From Ga0077527 sp021300125 (GTDB taxonomy: Bacteria; Pseudomonadota; Gammaproteobacteria; Burkholderiales; SG8-41), in assembly GCA_046339595.1 (NCBI GenBank), contig JBKDUF010000039.1, positions 1 to 50,695 of the forward strand: DNA of 50,695 nt, read 5' to 3'. The position numbers were made by a program, and so were the translations under genes. Below, in pieces: positions 32,098 through 40,785 of this stretch. How positions within the stretch are numbered: the first letter of the stretch is position 1; every line of letters begins with the position of its first letter. The notes beneath the pieces are model-generated. The model had not been told where the DNA came from and did not search any database. It saw only the letters and a list, made by a program, of their open reading frames with translations.

Positions 32098-33693
32098 TTA
32101 CTTCAGGACCGGCGGCTTTTCGAAGCTGTGCCAGGGCGCCGGGGTCGGCAGGTGCGTCCACTCCAGGCTATCAGCGCCCTCCCAGGGCTTGTCCGGGGCC
32201 TTCTCCCCGCTGCGGATGCACTTGATCACGATGTAGAGGAACAGCAGCTGCGACAGGCCGAAGCCCCAGGCACCGATCGAGGAGATCATGTTGAACTCGG
32301 TGAACTGGACGGCATAGTCGGGGATGCGGCGCGGCATGCCGGCCAGACCGAGGAAGTGCTGGACGAAGAAAGTGACGTTGAAAAACACCAGCGACAGCCA
32401 GAAGTGCCACTTGCCGAGGGTTTCGTCATACATCCTGCCGGTCCATTTCGGCAGCCAGAAGTAGATGCCGGCAAAGGCCGAAAACAGGGCGCCGGCGACC
32501 ATGACGTAGTGGAAATGGGCAACCACGTAGTAGGTGTCATGCAACTGGACGTCCACCGGGACGATCGACAGCACCAGCCCCGTGAATCCGCCCAGCGTGA
32601 AAAGGAACAGGAAGCCGATCGCGAACAGCATCGGCGTCTCGAAGGTAAGAGAGCCTTTCCACATCGTCGCCACCCAGTTAAAGACCTTGACGCCGGTGGG
32701 CACCGCAATCAGTGTGGTCGCATACATGAAGTAGAGCTGCGCTTCAACCGGCATGCCGGCGGTATACATGTGGTGCGCCCAGACCATGAACGACAGGATC
32801 GCGATTGAAGCCGTTGCGTAAACCATCGAGGCGTAACCGAAGAGGGGCTTGCGCGAAAACGCCGGGATCACCTGAGACACCACGCCGAAAGCCGGAATCG
32901 CGATGATGTAGACCTCGGGATGCCCGAAGAACCAGAAAATGTGCTGGTACAGCACCGGGTCGCCGCCGCCGGCTGCATTGAAGAAGTGGGTACCGAAGTG
33001 GCGGTCGGTCAGCGTCATCGTCACCGCGCCGGCGAGCACCGGCATCACGGCCACCAGCAGGTAGGCGGTAATCAGCCAGGTCCAGCAGAACAACGGCATC
33101 TTCATCAGCGTCATCCCGGGGGCGCGCATGTTGAGGATGGTGGTGATGATGTTGATCGAGCCCATGATCGACGAGATGCCGAGGATGTGCACGGCGAAGA
33201 TGGTGAGGTCCATCGCCGGGCCGGCCTGGGTCGACAGCGGCGCATACATGGTCCAGCCCACGCCGGCACCGCCGCCGGGCATGAATTGCGCGCCGACAAG
33301 CAACAAGGCGGCCGGCGGCAACAGCCAGAACGACAGGTTGTTCATGCGCGGAAACGCCATGTCGGGCGCGCCGATCTGCATCGGGATCAGCCAGTTCGCG
33401 AAGCCGACAAAGGCCGGCATGATCGCGCCGAACACCATGATCAGGCCGTGGTAGGTGGTCATGGAATTGAAGAAGTCCGGCTGGACGATCTGCAGTCCTG
33501 GCTGGAACAGCTCGGAGCGGATGATCAGCGCCATCACGCCGCCAACCAGGAACATGGTGAAGCTGAACCACAGGTACATCGTGCCGATGTCCTTGTGGTT
33601 GGTCGATTTCACCCAGCGCATGATGCCGCTGGGCTTGTGGCCGTGGTCGTCTTCGTGCGCGTGGCCGTGGGTGGGGGCGTGAGCTGCGTCCAT
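32098..33693 (-). CDS. coxA: Cytochrome c oxidase subunit I (aa3 type)
   Basis: Catalytic subunit holding haem a, haem a3 and CuB. The 531-residue protein has twelve helices. STNHKDIGTMYLWF starts the conserved core. The CuB ligand and Tyr crosslink motif is FFGHPEVYI, with the HH pair in WAHHMYTAGM, and haem ligands in AHFHYVMV. The Glu in GHPEVY and MQIGAPDMAFPRMNN indicate an A1-type (mitochondrial-like) oxidase. The N-terminal 20 residues are His-rich (HAPTHGHAHEDDHGH), seen in relatives. It follows coxB by 22 bases. Confidence 0.98.
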   Translation of the reverse strand: MDAAHAPTHGHAHEDDHGHKPSGIMRWVKSTNHKDIGTMYLWFSFTMFLVGGVMALIIRSELFQPGLQIVQPDFFNSMTTYHGLIMVFGAIMPAFVGFANWLIPMQIGAPDMAFPRMNNLSFWLLPPAALLLVGAQFMPGGGAGVGWTMYAPLSTQAGPAMDLTIFAVHILGISSIMGSINIITTILNMRAPGMTLMKMPLFCWTWLITAYLLVAVMPVLAGAVTMTLTDRHFGTHFFNAAGGGDPVLYQHIFWFFGHPEVYIIAIPAFGVVSQVIPAFSRKPLFGYASMVYATASIAILSFMVWAHHMYTAGMPVEAQLYFMYATTLIAVPTGVKVFNWVATMWKGSLTFETPMLFAIGFLFLFTLGGFTGLVLSIVPVDVQLHDTYYVVAHFHYVMVAGALFSAFAGIYFWLPKWTGRMYDETLGKWHFWLSLVFFNVTFFVQHFLGLAGMPRRIPDYAVQFTEFNMISSIGAWGFGLSQLLFLYIVIKCIRSGEKAPDKPWEGADSLEWTHLPTPAPWHSFEKPPVLK

Positions 33694-33715
33694 TGCGTTC
33701 TCCTGGAGCCTGGTG

Positions 33716-34870
33716 TCAGTTGCGTGCGGCCTTGATCTCGGCGGGGGCGACCGCCTCGCCGGTCTTGTTCGACCAGGCGTTGCGGGTGTATGTGATCACG
33801 CCGGCGAGATCGACGTCGGACAGTTGCTTGTAGGAAGCCATCGCGGTGCCGGGCTTGCCGGCAAGCAGCAGCTTGATCTGGTCTGCTTTGGGGCCAAGAA
33901 CTATCTTCGAACCGGCCAGCGCCGGGAAGGCACCGGGCACACCCATGCCGGTGGCCTGATGGCAGGCCAGGCAGTTCTGGGCGTAGATTTTCTCGCCGTG
34001 CGCTTTCAGGTCTTCAAGGGTCCAGGTCTTGTTCGGGTCAACCTTGCTGGCCGCCATTTTTTTCTGCTGCTGGGCCACCCAGGCGGTGTACTGGGCCGGC
34101 TCCATCACCTCGACCACGATCGGCATGAAGCCGTGATCGCGGCCGCAGAGTTCTGCGCACTGGCCGCGGTAGATGCCGGGCTTCTCGGCCTTGAACCAGG
34201 TGTCACGGATGAAACCGGGCACCGCATCCTGCTTGACCGCCAGCGCCGGCACGTACCAGGCGTGGATCACGTCAGCGGCAGTGGTCAGGATGCGCACTTT
34301 CTTGCCCGCTGGCACCACCACGTGGTTGTCGGTCTCGAGCAGGTAGTTCGGATTGGCTTTGCGCCCGGCAATGTCGGTGCCGTCAATCTGTGCGCGAGGC
34401 GTGGACAGGGTGCTGTAGAAGCTGATGCCCTCGCCTTCGCCTTTCAGGTAGTCATAGCCCCATTTCCACTGGTAGCCGGTGGCCTTGATCGTCAGATCGG
34501 GCTCGGAGGTGTCGCGCATCGCGATCAGCGTGCCGGTCGCAGGCACCGCCATGGCGATCAGGATCACGAAGGGGATCAGCGTCCACGCCACCTCGACCGC
34601 AGTGTTTTCGTGGAACTGCGCAGCCTTGTGGCCAACCGACTTCCGGTGCTTGAACACGGCGTAGAACATGAAGGCGAAGACACCGACGAAAATCACGAAG
34701 CAGATGACGGTGATGATGGTGTGCAGGTCGTAGATCTTTTCACCGAGCAGGGTCTGCGGCGTCTGCAGATTAAGCTGGTAATGCCTGATCTGGCTTTCAG
34801 CCCAGGCCGAGACCGCCCAGAAAAACAGCGCGCAGGCCGCCGCGCCCTTGTGCATCCACGTCTTGCTCAT
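33716..34870 (-). CDS. coxB: Cytochrome c oxidase subunit II with fused C-terminal cytochrome c domain
   Basis: CuA subunit of the aa3/caa3 oxidase. The 384-residue protein has a signal peptide, two helices (about 50-72 and 92-112), then the cupredoxin domain with GYQWKWGYDY, the H in HAWYVPAL and the CuA motif CAELCGRDHGFM. A cytochrome c domain follows, with haem site CLACH and a likely axial Met in the TAMASYKQL region. ATG 34870 is preferred over the in-frame TTG at 34876; GGGAG lies 9 bases upstream. The fusion lets CoxB take electrons without a separate carrier. Confidence 0.97.
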   Translation of the reverse strand: MSKTWMHKGAAACALFFWAVSAWAESQIRHYQLNLQTPQTLLGEKIYDLHTIITVICFVIFVGVFAFMFYAVFKHRKSVGHKAAQFHENTAVEVAWTLIPFVILIAMAVPATGTLIAMRDTSEPDLTIKATGYQWKWGYDYLKGEGEGISFYSTLSTPRAQIDGTDIAGRKANPNYLLETDNHVVVPAGKKVRILTTAADVIHAWYVPALAVKQDAVPGFIRDTWFKAEKPGIYRGQCAELCGRDHGFMPIVVEVMEPAQYTAWVAQQQKKMAASKVDPNKTWTLEDLKAHGEKIYAQNCLACHQATGMGVPGAFPALAGSKIVLGPKADQIKLLLAGKPGTAMASYKQLSDVDLAGVITYTRNAWSNKTGEAVAPAEIKAARN

Positions 34871-34901
34871 ACTCAACCGCTCCCGTTACCCGTTGACCTG
34901 C

Positions 34902-35411
34902 TCAAAACCCGCGTGCCGCGAGGCGGTCGCGCAGCTCGCGCGCCAGCACCTTGCGGCTCTCCTCGCCGCAGTAGCGGCCGATGACGATCTCGCGTCCATG
35001 CGAACGCAGGGCCATCGAACCGTCCGCGGCAGTCACCAGCCTCGCCCACCCGGTATGAAACTCGTGCCGTTCCAGTCGGCCGCCGTGCCCGGTTTCTACC
35101 GTGATGCGGCCATCGTCCAGGGCGATGCGCTCGAAATCGCCGGAACGGCGGGCAGCCCACCATGCTGCGGCGGACAGCGCCGCGATTTCAAGGCCGGCGA
35201 AGGGAATGATCATCCATGCACCTGCCAGCGCAAACGCGATTGCAACCACCAAGGAAAAAAAGGCCAGTGACCCGAGCACCACCGCAAGCAGCCGCCGGTC
35301 GAATGAACTGCAACGACGCCTGAAGTAGCGCAGGCCTTGCCCTTCGCACGATCCTTCACACGCCATGTAGGCATCAAATGCCGGCCGTTCTGACCATCGC
35401 ATGGTTTGCAC
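34902..35411 (-). CDS. DUF2244 membrane protein at the head of the cox operon
   Basis: A 169-residue protein with two helices (about 40-58 and 65-88) and a cytoplasmic C-terminal beta domain, typical of DUF2244. Conserved segments are FRRRCSSFDRRLLAVVLGSLAFF and DFERIALDDGRITVETGHGGRLERHEFHTGWARLV. Start is GTG 35411 with an AAGTGAG site 5 bases upstream; ATG 35402 is an alternative. DUF2244 genes commonly precede coxB in beta- and alphaproteobacteria. Function unknown; it is probably cotranscribed with coxB (31-base gap). Confidence 0.86.
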   Translation of the reverse strand: MQTMRWSERPAFDAYMACEGSCEGQGLRYFRRRCSSFDRRLLAVVLGSLAFFSLVVAIAFALAGAWMIIPFAGLEIAALSAAAWWAARRSGDFERIALDDGRITVETGHGGRLERHEFHTGWARLVTAADGSMALRSHGREIVIGRYCGEESRKVLARELRDRLAARGF

Positions 35412-35438
35412 GTGCGCTCACTTTTTTCAAACGAATGG

Positions 35439-35468
35439 ACTTTAGCATAACGGCAGGGTTGGTCGCAA
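35439..35468 (-). promoter_or_regulatory. Candidate promoter of the DUF2244-coxB operon
   Basis: On the minus strand TTGCGA (35468-35463) is 18 bases from TAAAGT (35444-35439), each 4/6 to consensus. It lies in the 74-base gap after bioD, which has no terminator, so the cox genes could also receive read-through from bio. Confidence 0.35.
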
Positions 35469-35485
35469 CCGCGAAAGCCCTTGAA

Positions 35486-36214
35486 TCAGTTCAGTTTTCC
35501 CTCTGAAATGCCCCGGATCAGCGGGTCAATGTCCAGTCGCTTCGACAGCGACCTGGGGTCGGACCTGCGCTGATGCGGAATGAGCCCGAGCAAGGGCGCC
35601 GGGATACGTGCGCGCAGTGCGGCGATATTCTGTTCACGACGCGCCATCCTGGGCACGATCGAGTTGGCAACCCAGCCCGCGAGCACAAGACCGCGAGAGC
35701 GCAGCGCTGCGACTGTCAGCAGCGCATGGTTGATGCACCCCAGGCGCAGGCCCACTACCAGCACCACGGGCAGATCCAGCTTCAGCGCGATATCGGCAGT
35801 GTCACGGCACCCGTCGATCGGCACCAGCAATCCGCCGGCGCCCTCCACCACCACCAGATCCGCGGCACGCGCAAGATCGCGGTAGGCTGCGCGGATGCGC
35901 GGTAGCTCGATCCTGACGCCCGCTTCTGCGGCGGCTATGTGGGGCGCGATCGGCGGCGCAAAGCAGTAGGGATTGACCGATACCCGCGGTGAACGCAGGC
36001 TCGCCGCGGCGCGCAGCTGTTCCACGTCTTCGTTGTGCCAGGCGCTGCCGCGGCGTCGCGCGCCTGCGGCCACCGGCTTCATCGCCGCGGTACGCCACCC
36101 CCGGGCATTGAACGCGTGCAGCAGCAATACCGACACCCGCGTCTTGCCGACACCTGTATCGGTGCCGGCCACGAACAGGCCTCGCCCCGCACCACGGTAA
36201 CGTCCGCCGTTCAT
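35486..36214 (-). CDS. bioD: Dethiobiotin synthetase
   Basis: Forms the ureido ring of dethiobiotin from DAPA, CO2 and ATP. The 242-residue protein starts MNGGRYRGAGRGLFVAGTDTGVGKT, with the P-loop GTDTGVGKT at 17-25. K46 in AAMKPVAAG and the VVEGAGGLLVPI motif at about 122-133 are catalytic/ATP-binding. ATG 36214 overlaps the bioC TGA (ATGA), which fixes the start. It is last in the bioB-F-H-C-D operon. Confidence 0.95.
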   Translation of the reverse strand: MNGGRYRGAGRGLFVAGTDTGVGKTRVSVLLLHAFNARGWRTAAMKPVAAGARRRGSAWHNEDVEQLRAAASLRSPRVSVNPYCFAPPIAPHIAAAEAGVRIELPRIRAAYRDLARAADLVVVEGAGGLLVPIDGCRDTADIALKLDLPVVLVVGLRLGCINHALLTVAALRSRGLVLAGWVANSIVPRMARREQNIAALRARIPAPLLGLIPHQRRSDPRSLSKRLDIDPLIRGISEGKLN

Positions 36215-37089
36215 AACCGCCCTCCGCCAGCGGTCCTGATTTCGATCACCGGGCGGCCACCGGGCCCGCGCCGCGGCAACGGCGCCCAGGCGTGGCCGTA
36301 GATCACCTCGAAGGTCGCGGGCAGGCGGCCGTGACGGCGAAATGCCTCGTAGTTGCGCTCCAGCGCCGCAAGCCAGGACTTGCCGGCCAGGGCCACGGGA
36401 CGGTCCACCGCAGCGCTGTGCGCGCCGATCGCCTTCAGATCGTGCATGACCGCGCGTACGTTTTCGTAGGTCAGGGTGAAAGGCTCCATGTCGATCACGG
36501 GATCGGCAAACCCTGCCGCCACCAGCATGTCGCCGATATCGTGCATGTCGGTGAAGCGGTTGAAGCCGCCGCGAGCCGGCCCGGGTTGCGCCGCGCGCAG
36601 CTCCTTCAGGGTATCGGGGCCGAAGGTGGCGAACATCAGCAAGCCACCGGGCACAAGCACGCGCCGTAATTCGCGAAAGGCGGCGGGCAGGTCGTTCACC
36701 CACTGCAGCGCCAGATTGCTCCACAGCAGGTCGATGCTCGCGGCTTTCAGCGGCAGGGCCTCGAGATCGCCGCAGACGGCTGCCGGCACCCGGCCCAGCC
36801 AGCGCCGGTGCCATGGCAGCCGGCTGCGCGCCGTGCGCAGCATCGCCGGCGCGAGGTCCAGCGCGATCAGTTCGGCGCGCGGGAAGCGCTGCCCGAGACC
36901 GGCCCAGGCATTGCCGGTACCGCAGCCGGCATCAAGGATGCGCAAGGGCTGGTGCTTGATGAAAGCCAGGCGCTCGAGGCTGCGCGCACAAACCTCCTGC
37001 TGCAGCACCGCGGCCGCATCGTAGCCGGCTGCTGCGCGGTCGAAGGAACGCCGCACCGCACGCTTGTCGATCGCCTGCGCCGCACTCAT
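36211..37089 (-). CDS. bioC: Malonyl-ACP O-methyltransferase
   Basis: Methylates malonyl-ACP so that fatty-acid synthase can build the pimeloyl chain for biotin. The 292-residue SAM methyltransferase shows VRRSFDRAAAGYDAAAVLQ (the BioC N-terminus), motif I ILDAGCGTGN at 51-60 and IDLLWSNLALQWVNDLPAAFRELRRVLVPGG. Its stop overlaps bioD and its start overlaps the bioH stop by 4 bases. Confidence 0.95.
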   Translation of the reverse strand: MSAAQAIDKRAVRRSFDRAAAGYDAAAVLQQEVCARSLERLAFIKHQPLRILDAGCGTGNAWAGLGQRFPRAELIALDLAPAMLRTARSRLPWHRRWLGRVPAAVCGDLEALPLKAASIDLLWSNLALQWVNDLPAAFRELRRVLVPGGLLMFATFGPDTLKELRAAQPGPARGGFNRFTDMHDIGDMLVAAGFADPVIDMEPFTLTYENVRAVMHDLKAIGAHSAAVDRPVALAGKSWLAALERNYEAFRRHGRLPATFEVIYGHAWAPLPRRGPGGRPVIEIRTAGGGRL

Positions 37090-37817
37090 GACAGAAAGGC
37101 CTCGACGTCATCGCGAAAAACTGCCGGCGCCGCAAGGAATGGTGCGTGGGCCGAGCCTTCGACCCTGTGCAGCCGCGCCGCGGGCAGATGTGCCGCCAGC
37201 CATTCTCCGGCCGCACGCGGGGTGATGCGGTCCTCCGTGCCGTGAACGACCATGCAGGGTTGCCTGATTTCGGTGCAGGTTTGGCGCAGATCGTTATGTC
37301 GAAGCCAGGCCAGCGAATCGCGCAGCGCCGCGGGAGCCGCTGGAGGCTGCATACCCAGTGCCGAACGCAGTGCGCGCGCCACTGCTTTGGGCTGTAGATC
37401 GCCCTGTGCCTGAAGCACCATGAAGCGGCGCCATGCCGCAGCAGGCTCACCCTCGACTGCGGCGGCGAAGTCTTCGAAGCTCTGTGGCGCCATGCCGGCG
37501 GGCCAGCCGGGTGCAGCCACAAAGCGCGGGGTTGCAGCGATCAGCACCAGACGCTCCACCTGCGCTGGATAGCGCTCAGCCCAGGCCAGCGCAAATTGGG
37601 CGCCGAGCGACCAGCCCAGCACATGGCAGCGTCCGGGCGCCGCAGCAGCGATGCGTTCGAGGGCGATTGCAAAATCCCCGGTTGAGACCGCGGCTTGCCG
37701 GCCATGCCCCGGAAGATCTACACCAAACCATTGATAAACATCACTTTTTTTTAAATCTTCAGGCCAGACCCGGGTATCCGCGCCCCAGCCATGCAGGGCG
37801 ACCAGCGGCAAAGCCAT
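37086..37817 (-). CDS. bioH: Pimeloyl-[ACP] methyl ester carboxylesterase
   Basis: Removes the methyl group to release pimeloyl-ACP, ending the BioC-started pathway. The 243-residue alpha/beta hydrolase has LHGWGADTRVW near the N-terminus, nucleophile elbow GWSLG (S70), D196 in HGTEDRIT and H224 in GSAHAPF. The start is ATG 37817, overlapping the bioF stop by one base (TGATG); a GTG at 37820 is also in frame. Presence of bioC and bioH together completes the pathway. Confidence 0.94.
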   Translation of the reverse strand: MALPLVALHGWGADTRVWPEDLKKSDVYQWFGVDLPGHGRQAAVSTGDFAIALERIAAAAPGRCHVLGWSLGAQFALAWAERYPAQVERLVLIAATPRFVAAPGWPAGMAPQSFEDFAAAVEGEPAAAWRRFMVLQAQGDLQPKAVARALRSALGMQPPAAPAALRDSLAWLRHNDLRQTCTEIRQPCMVVHGTEDRITPRAAGEWLAAHLPAARLHRVEGSAHAPFLAAPAVFRDDVEAFLS

Positions 37818-38971
37818 CACGCCGCCGCGCGCAGGGCCGCAACGAGACAGGCGACATCGGCGGCACCGTGATCAGAGGACAGCGAGATCCGCAGCCGCGC
37901 CGTGCCCGGCGGTACTGTCGGGGGCCGGATCGCCGGCACCAGGATGTCCTGTTCCGCCAGCCGCGCCGACAATGCCAGCGCGGCGGCATTGTCGCCGACG
38001 ATCAGCGGCTGGATCGGCGTCCGCGAAGGGAGCAGCTGCCATGGCAGGCCGGCGAGGCCTTCGCGCAGCTGTGCGATGCGCGCGCGCAGTTGCTCTCGCC
38101 GCGGCTCCTCGCGAGCAATCAGTTCAAGGCTGGTGAGCAGGGTGTGCGCAAGGAGCGGTGGCGCTGCCGTGGTGTAGGTGTAGGTCCGCGCGTTCTGCAG
38201 CAGGGTCTCGACGACCAGCCCGGATGCCGCGACAAAGGCGCCGCTGACTCCCGCGGCCTTGCCCAGGGTCGCCATGTAGACAATGCGGCTGGAGGACACG
38301 CCAAAGTGCGACAGCGTGCCCCGCCCCTGCTCGCCGAGCACGCCAAAGCCGTGGGCATCATCCAGGTACAGCAGCGCATCGTGGCGCTCGCACAGCGCCA
38401 TCAGTTCGGGCACCGGGGCGATATCGCCGTCCATGCTGAACACGGCATCGGTAGCGACCAGTCGGCGGCGCGCGGGCGTTGTTGCCAGCAGGCGTTCCAG
38501 CGCGTCCAGATCGTTGTGGGCATAGCGCCTGAACGTCGCCCTCGACAGCAATGCGGCATCGTTGAGCGAGGCATGGTTGAGGCGGTCGGCAAACACCGCA
38601 TCACCGCGGCCCACCAGCGCGCTGATGGCGCCGAGGTTGGCCATGTAGCCGGTGGAAAAAAGTAGCGCTGCGGGATAGCCTGAAAACGCCGCCAGCGCCT
38701 CCTCCAGTGCCTGGTGGGCGCGGCTGTGGCCGAGGATCAGGTGCGATGCGCCGGCGCCGACACCATGCAGCATCAGCGACTCGCGCGCCGCGGCGGCGAG
38801 TCTCGGATCGGCAGCAAGGCCCAGGTAATCATTCGCGCAGAAGGCGATGCAGGGTCTGCCGTCGACCTCGACCCGCGCACGCTGCGGCGAATCGAGGCGC
38901 CGGCGCACGCGGCGCAGGCCCTGTGCCTCGCGCGCGGCCAGTTCCTGTGCGAGCTCCTGTTCGAGCTTCAT
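37817..38971 (-). CDS. bioF: 8-amino-7-oxononanoate synthase
   Basis: PLP enzyme joining pimeloyl-ACP and alanine. The 384-residue alpha-oxoamine synthase shows FCANDYLGLAADPR, GASHLILGHSRAHQALE, TDAVFSMDGDIAPVPEL, YLDDAHGFGVLGEQGRG and the PLP lysine K238 in TLGKAAGVSGAF. ATG 38971 gives the normal start. It is 11 bases after bioB. Confidence 0.96.
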   Translation of the reverse strand: MKLEQELAQELAAREAQGLRRVRRRLDSPQRARVEVDGRPCIAFCANDYLGLAADPRLAAAARESLMLHGVGAGASHLILGHSRAHQALEEALAAFSGYPAALLFSTGYMANLGAISALVGRGDAVFADRLNHASLNDAALLSRATFRRYAHNDLDALERLLATTPARRRLVATDAVFSMDGDIAPVPELMALCERHDALLYLDDAHGFGVLGEQGRGTLSHFGVSSSRIVYMATLGKAAGVSGAFVAASGLVVETLLQNARTYTYTTAAPPLLAHTLLTSLELIAREEPRREQLRARIAQLREGLAGLPWQLLPSRTPIQPLIVGDNAAALALSARLAEQDILVPAIRPPTVPPGTARLRISLSSDHGAADVACLVAALRAAA

Positions 38972-38982
38972 GGCAACCCGGC

Positions 38983-40008
38983 TCAGACAGAGGGCGCGAG
39001 CGGTTTCAGGCCCAGCCGCGCGAACAGTGAGCGGTCGTTCTCGACATCCGGGTTGCCGGTGGTGAGCAGCTTCTCGCCGTAGAAAATCGAGTTGGCCCCT
39101 GCCATGAAGCACAGCACCTGAACCGCGTCCCCAAGTTCCTGGCGGCCGGCGGACAGGCGAACCATCGCCCTGGGCATGGTGATCCGCGCACAGGCAATGG
39201 TGCGCACGAATTCCAGCGGGTCGAGCTTGTCGGTGCCGTTGAGCGGCGTGCCCGGGACCTGCACCAGGTTGTTGATCGGCACCGATTCCGGACAGGGATC
39301 CATGTTGGCAAGCTGTGCAATCAGCTTGGCACGCGCGTTACGCGACTCGCCCATGCCGACGATGCCGCCGCAGCAAACGTGCAGGCCGGCTTCGCGCACC
39401 TGTTCCAGCGTGTCGATGCGGTCACCGTAGTCACGCGTCGAGATGATATTCGCGTAATTGTCCTCGGCAGTGTCGATGTTGTGGTTGTAGTAGTCGAGGC
39501 CGGCTTCGCGCAGCTGCCCCGCCTGGCCGGGCTTGAGCATGCCCAGCGTCGCGCAGGTTTCCATGCCCAGCCCGCGTACGGCCCTCACCATCTCGGCCAC
39601 GCGATCGAGGTCGCGCTGCTTCGGGCCGCGCCAGGCTGCGCCCATGCAGAAGCGCGTCGCACCGTGCTCGCGCGCCTGCTTCGCTGCCGCCACAACATCC
39701 TCCAGGCTCATCAGCGCCTGGTTCTCGACCCCGGTGTGATAACGCGCCGCCTGCGGACAATAGCCGCAGTCCTCGGGGCAGCCACCGGTCTTGATCGAGA
39801 GCAGCGTCGACAGCTGCACGGCGTTGGCGTCGTGGTGTTCGCGATGCACCTGCTGTGCGCGAAACAGCAGGTCGTTGAACGGGAGTCCGAACAGGGCTTC
39901 CACCGCCGCCACGCTCCAGCGGGCCGCGCTGTCGGCCTGAGACGGGCGGCACTCGTTATCGGTCATCAGGGAAGCGCCGGCCGGGCTTGCGGTGCTGAGG
40001 TTGTCCAT
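38983..40008 (-). CDS. bioB: Biotin synthase
   Basis: Radical-SAM enzyme that inserts sulfur into dethiobiotin. The 341-residue protein has the [4Fe-4S] site CPEDCGYC (C77, C81, C84), YYNHNIDTAEDNYANIISTRDY and the [2Fe-2S] ligands in CATLGM, CCGG and the R in RLSAGR. The start is ATG 40008, about 26 bases from the predicted transcription start. It heads the bioB-bioF-bioH-bioC-bioD operon, so all steps from malonyl-ACP to biotin except bioA are here; DAPA aminotransferase must lie elsewhere. Confidence 0.97.
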   Translation of the reverse strand: MDNLSTASPAGASLMTDNECRPSQADSAARWSVAAVEALFGLPFNDLLFRAQQVHREHHDANAVQLSTLLSIKTGGCPEDCGYCPQAARYHTGVENQALMSLEDVVAAAKQAREHGATRFCMGAAWRGPKQRDLDRVAEMVRAVRGLGMETCATLGMLKPGQAGQLREAGLDYYNHNIDTAEDNYANIISTRDYGDRIDTLEQVREAGLHVCCGGIVGMGESRNARAKLIAQLANMDPCPESVPINNLVQVPGTPLNGTDKLDPLEFVRTIACARITMPRAMVRLSAGRQELGDAVQVLCFMAGANSIFYGEKLLTTGNPDVENDRSLFARLGLKPLAPSV

Positions 40009-40039
40009 ACTCACAATTCCAGTAAAAATTAAAAAATAC

Positions 40040-40068
40040 TTAATAAAAACAAACACTTACATTTTCAA
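40040..40068 (-). promoter_or_regulatory. Sigma-70-type promoter of the bio operon
   Basis: On the minus strand TTGAAA (40068-40063, 5/6) is 17 bases from TATTAA (40045-40040, 4/6), in a very AT-rich 69-base gap between bioB and comF. Predicted start near 40034 leaves a 25-base leader to the bioB ATG at 40008. No clear BirA palindrome is seen. Confidence 0.5.
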
Positions 40069-40077
40069 TCCTGACAG

Positions 40078-40785
40078 ATGCACGGCTTTTTGTCAAATTT
40101 CAGTCGCTTGTTTTTTAACAAGCTGGATCATGCCCTGGGTACCGGCTGCGTCTGCTGTGGCGCTCCGGCCAGCGCAGACAGCTTTTGCAAGGCCTGCCGC
40201 GAAGACCTGCCCCGGCTGGGCGCAGCGTTTTGCCGGCAATGCGCGCAACCCCTGTCATCGCCCGGCCTTTGCGGACGATGCCTGGCCCATCCGCCGCGCT
40301 ATGACCGCGTGCATGCCGCCTGCCGCTACGCCTTCCCCCTCGACGGCCTGATCCAGCAGGCCAAATACAGCGGCCGTCTTCATCTGCTGCGGGGACTTGC
40401 CAGTCTGCTCGCAGGTTGCGCGCCGGCAGACGCAGATGTCATCGTGCCGATGCCGCTTTCCGCTGCGCGCCTGCGCGAACGCGGCTACAACCAGGCCCTG
40501 GAGCTGGCGCGCCTGGCCGCCATGGCGCTCGATGCGCCGGTGGATGCGACAGCCTGCATCAAGCTGCGCGATACCGCGCCGCAGTCGCGCCTGCCCTGGC
40601 CCGAGCGGCGGCGCAACATCCGCGGCGCCTTTGTCACACTCGCCGAACTGCGCGGCAAGCATGTGGTGGTTGTGGATGATGTGCTGACCACCGGTTCCAC
40701 GCTCGATGAACTCGCCGGCAGCCTGAAGAAGGCGGGTGCCGCCTCCGTGTGCGGCTGGGTGGTGGCGCGCACTGCGGCGCGTTAA
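40078..40785 (+). CDS. comF: ComF-family phosphoribosyltransferase-like protein
   Basis: A 235-residue ComF/GntX-type protein, linked in other bacteria to DNA uptake. The N-terminus has a zinc-ribbon set of Cys (C24, C27, C37, C40, C52, C55, C65, C68). The C-terminal PRTase domain shows VIVPMPLSAARLRERGYNQALELAR, QSRLPWPERRRNIRGAF and the PRPP motif VVVVDDVLTTGSTL. Divergent from bioB, it has no clear ribosome-binding site. Its TAA shares bases with the TAA of the convergent mshN-like gene. Confidence 0.92.
   Translation: MHGFLSNFSRLFFNKLDHALGTGCVCCGAPASADSFCKACREDLPRLGAAFCRQCAQPLSSPGLCGRCLAHPPRYDRVHAACRYAFPLDGLIQQAKYSGRLHLLRGLASLLAGCAPADADVIVPMPLSAARLRERGYNQALELARLAAMALDAPVDATACIKLRDTAPQSRLPWPERRRNIRGAFVTLAELRGKHVVVVDDVLTTGSTLDELAGSLKKAGAASVCGWVVARTAAR

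Noticed and set aside
33713..34984. 423-codon plus frame over coxB
   Set aside because: Shadow of coxB; no recognisable motif, and the CuA and haem motifs are on the minus strand.
35457..35470. Small hairpin GGTTG-GTCG-CAACC between bioD and the DUF2244 gene as a terminator
   Set aside because: The stem is only 5 bp and no T-run follows on the minus strand; it overlaps the candidate cox -35.
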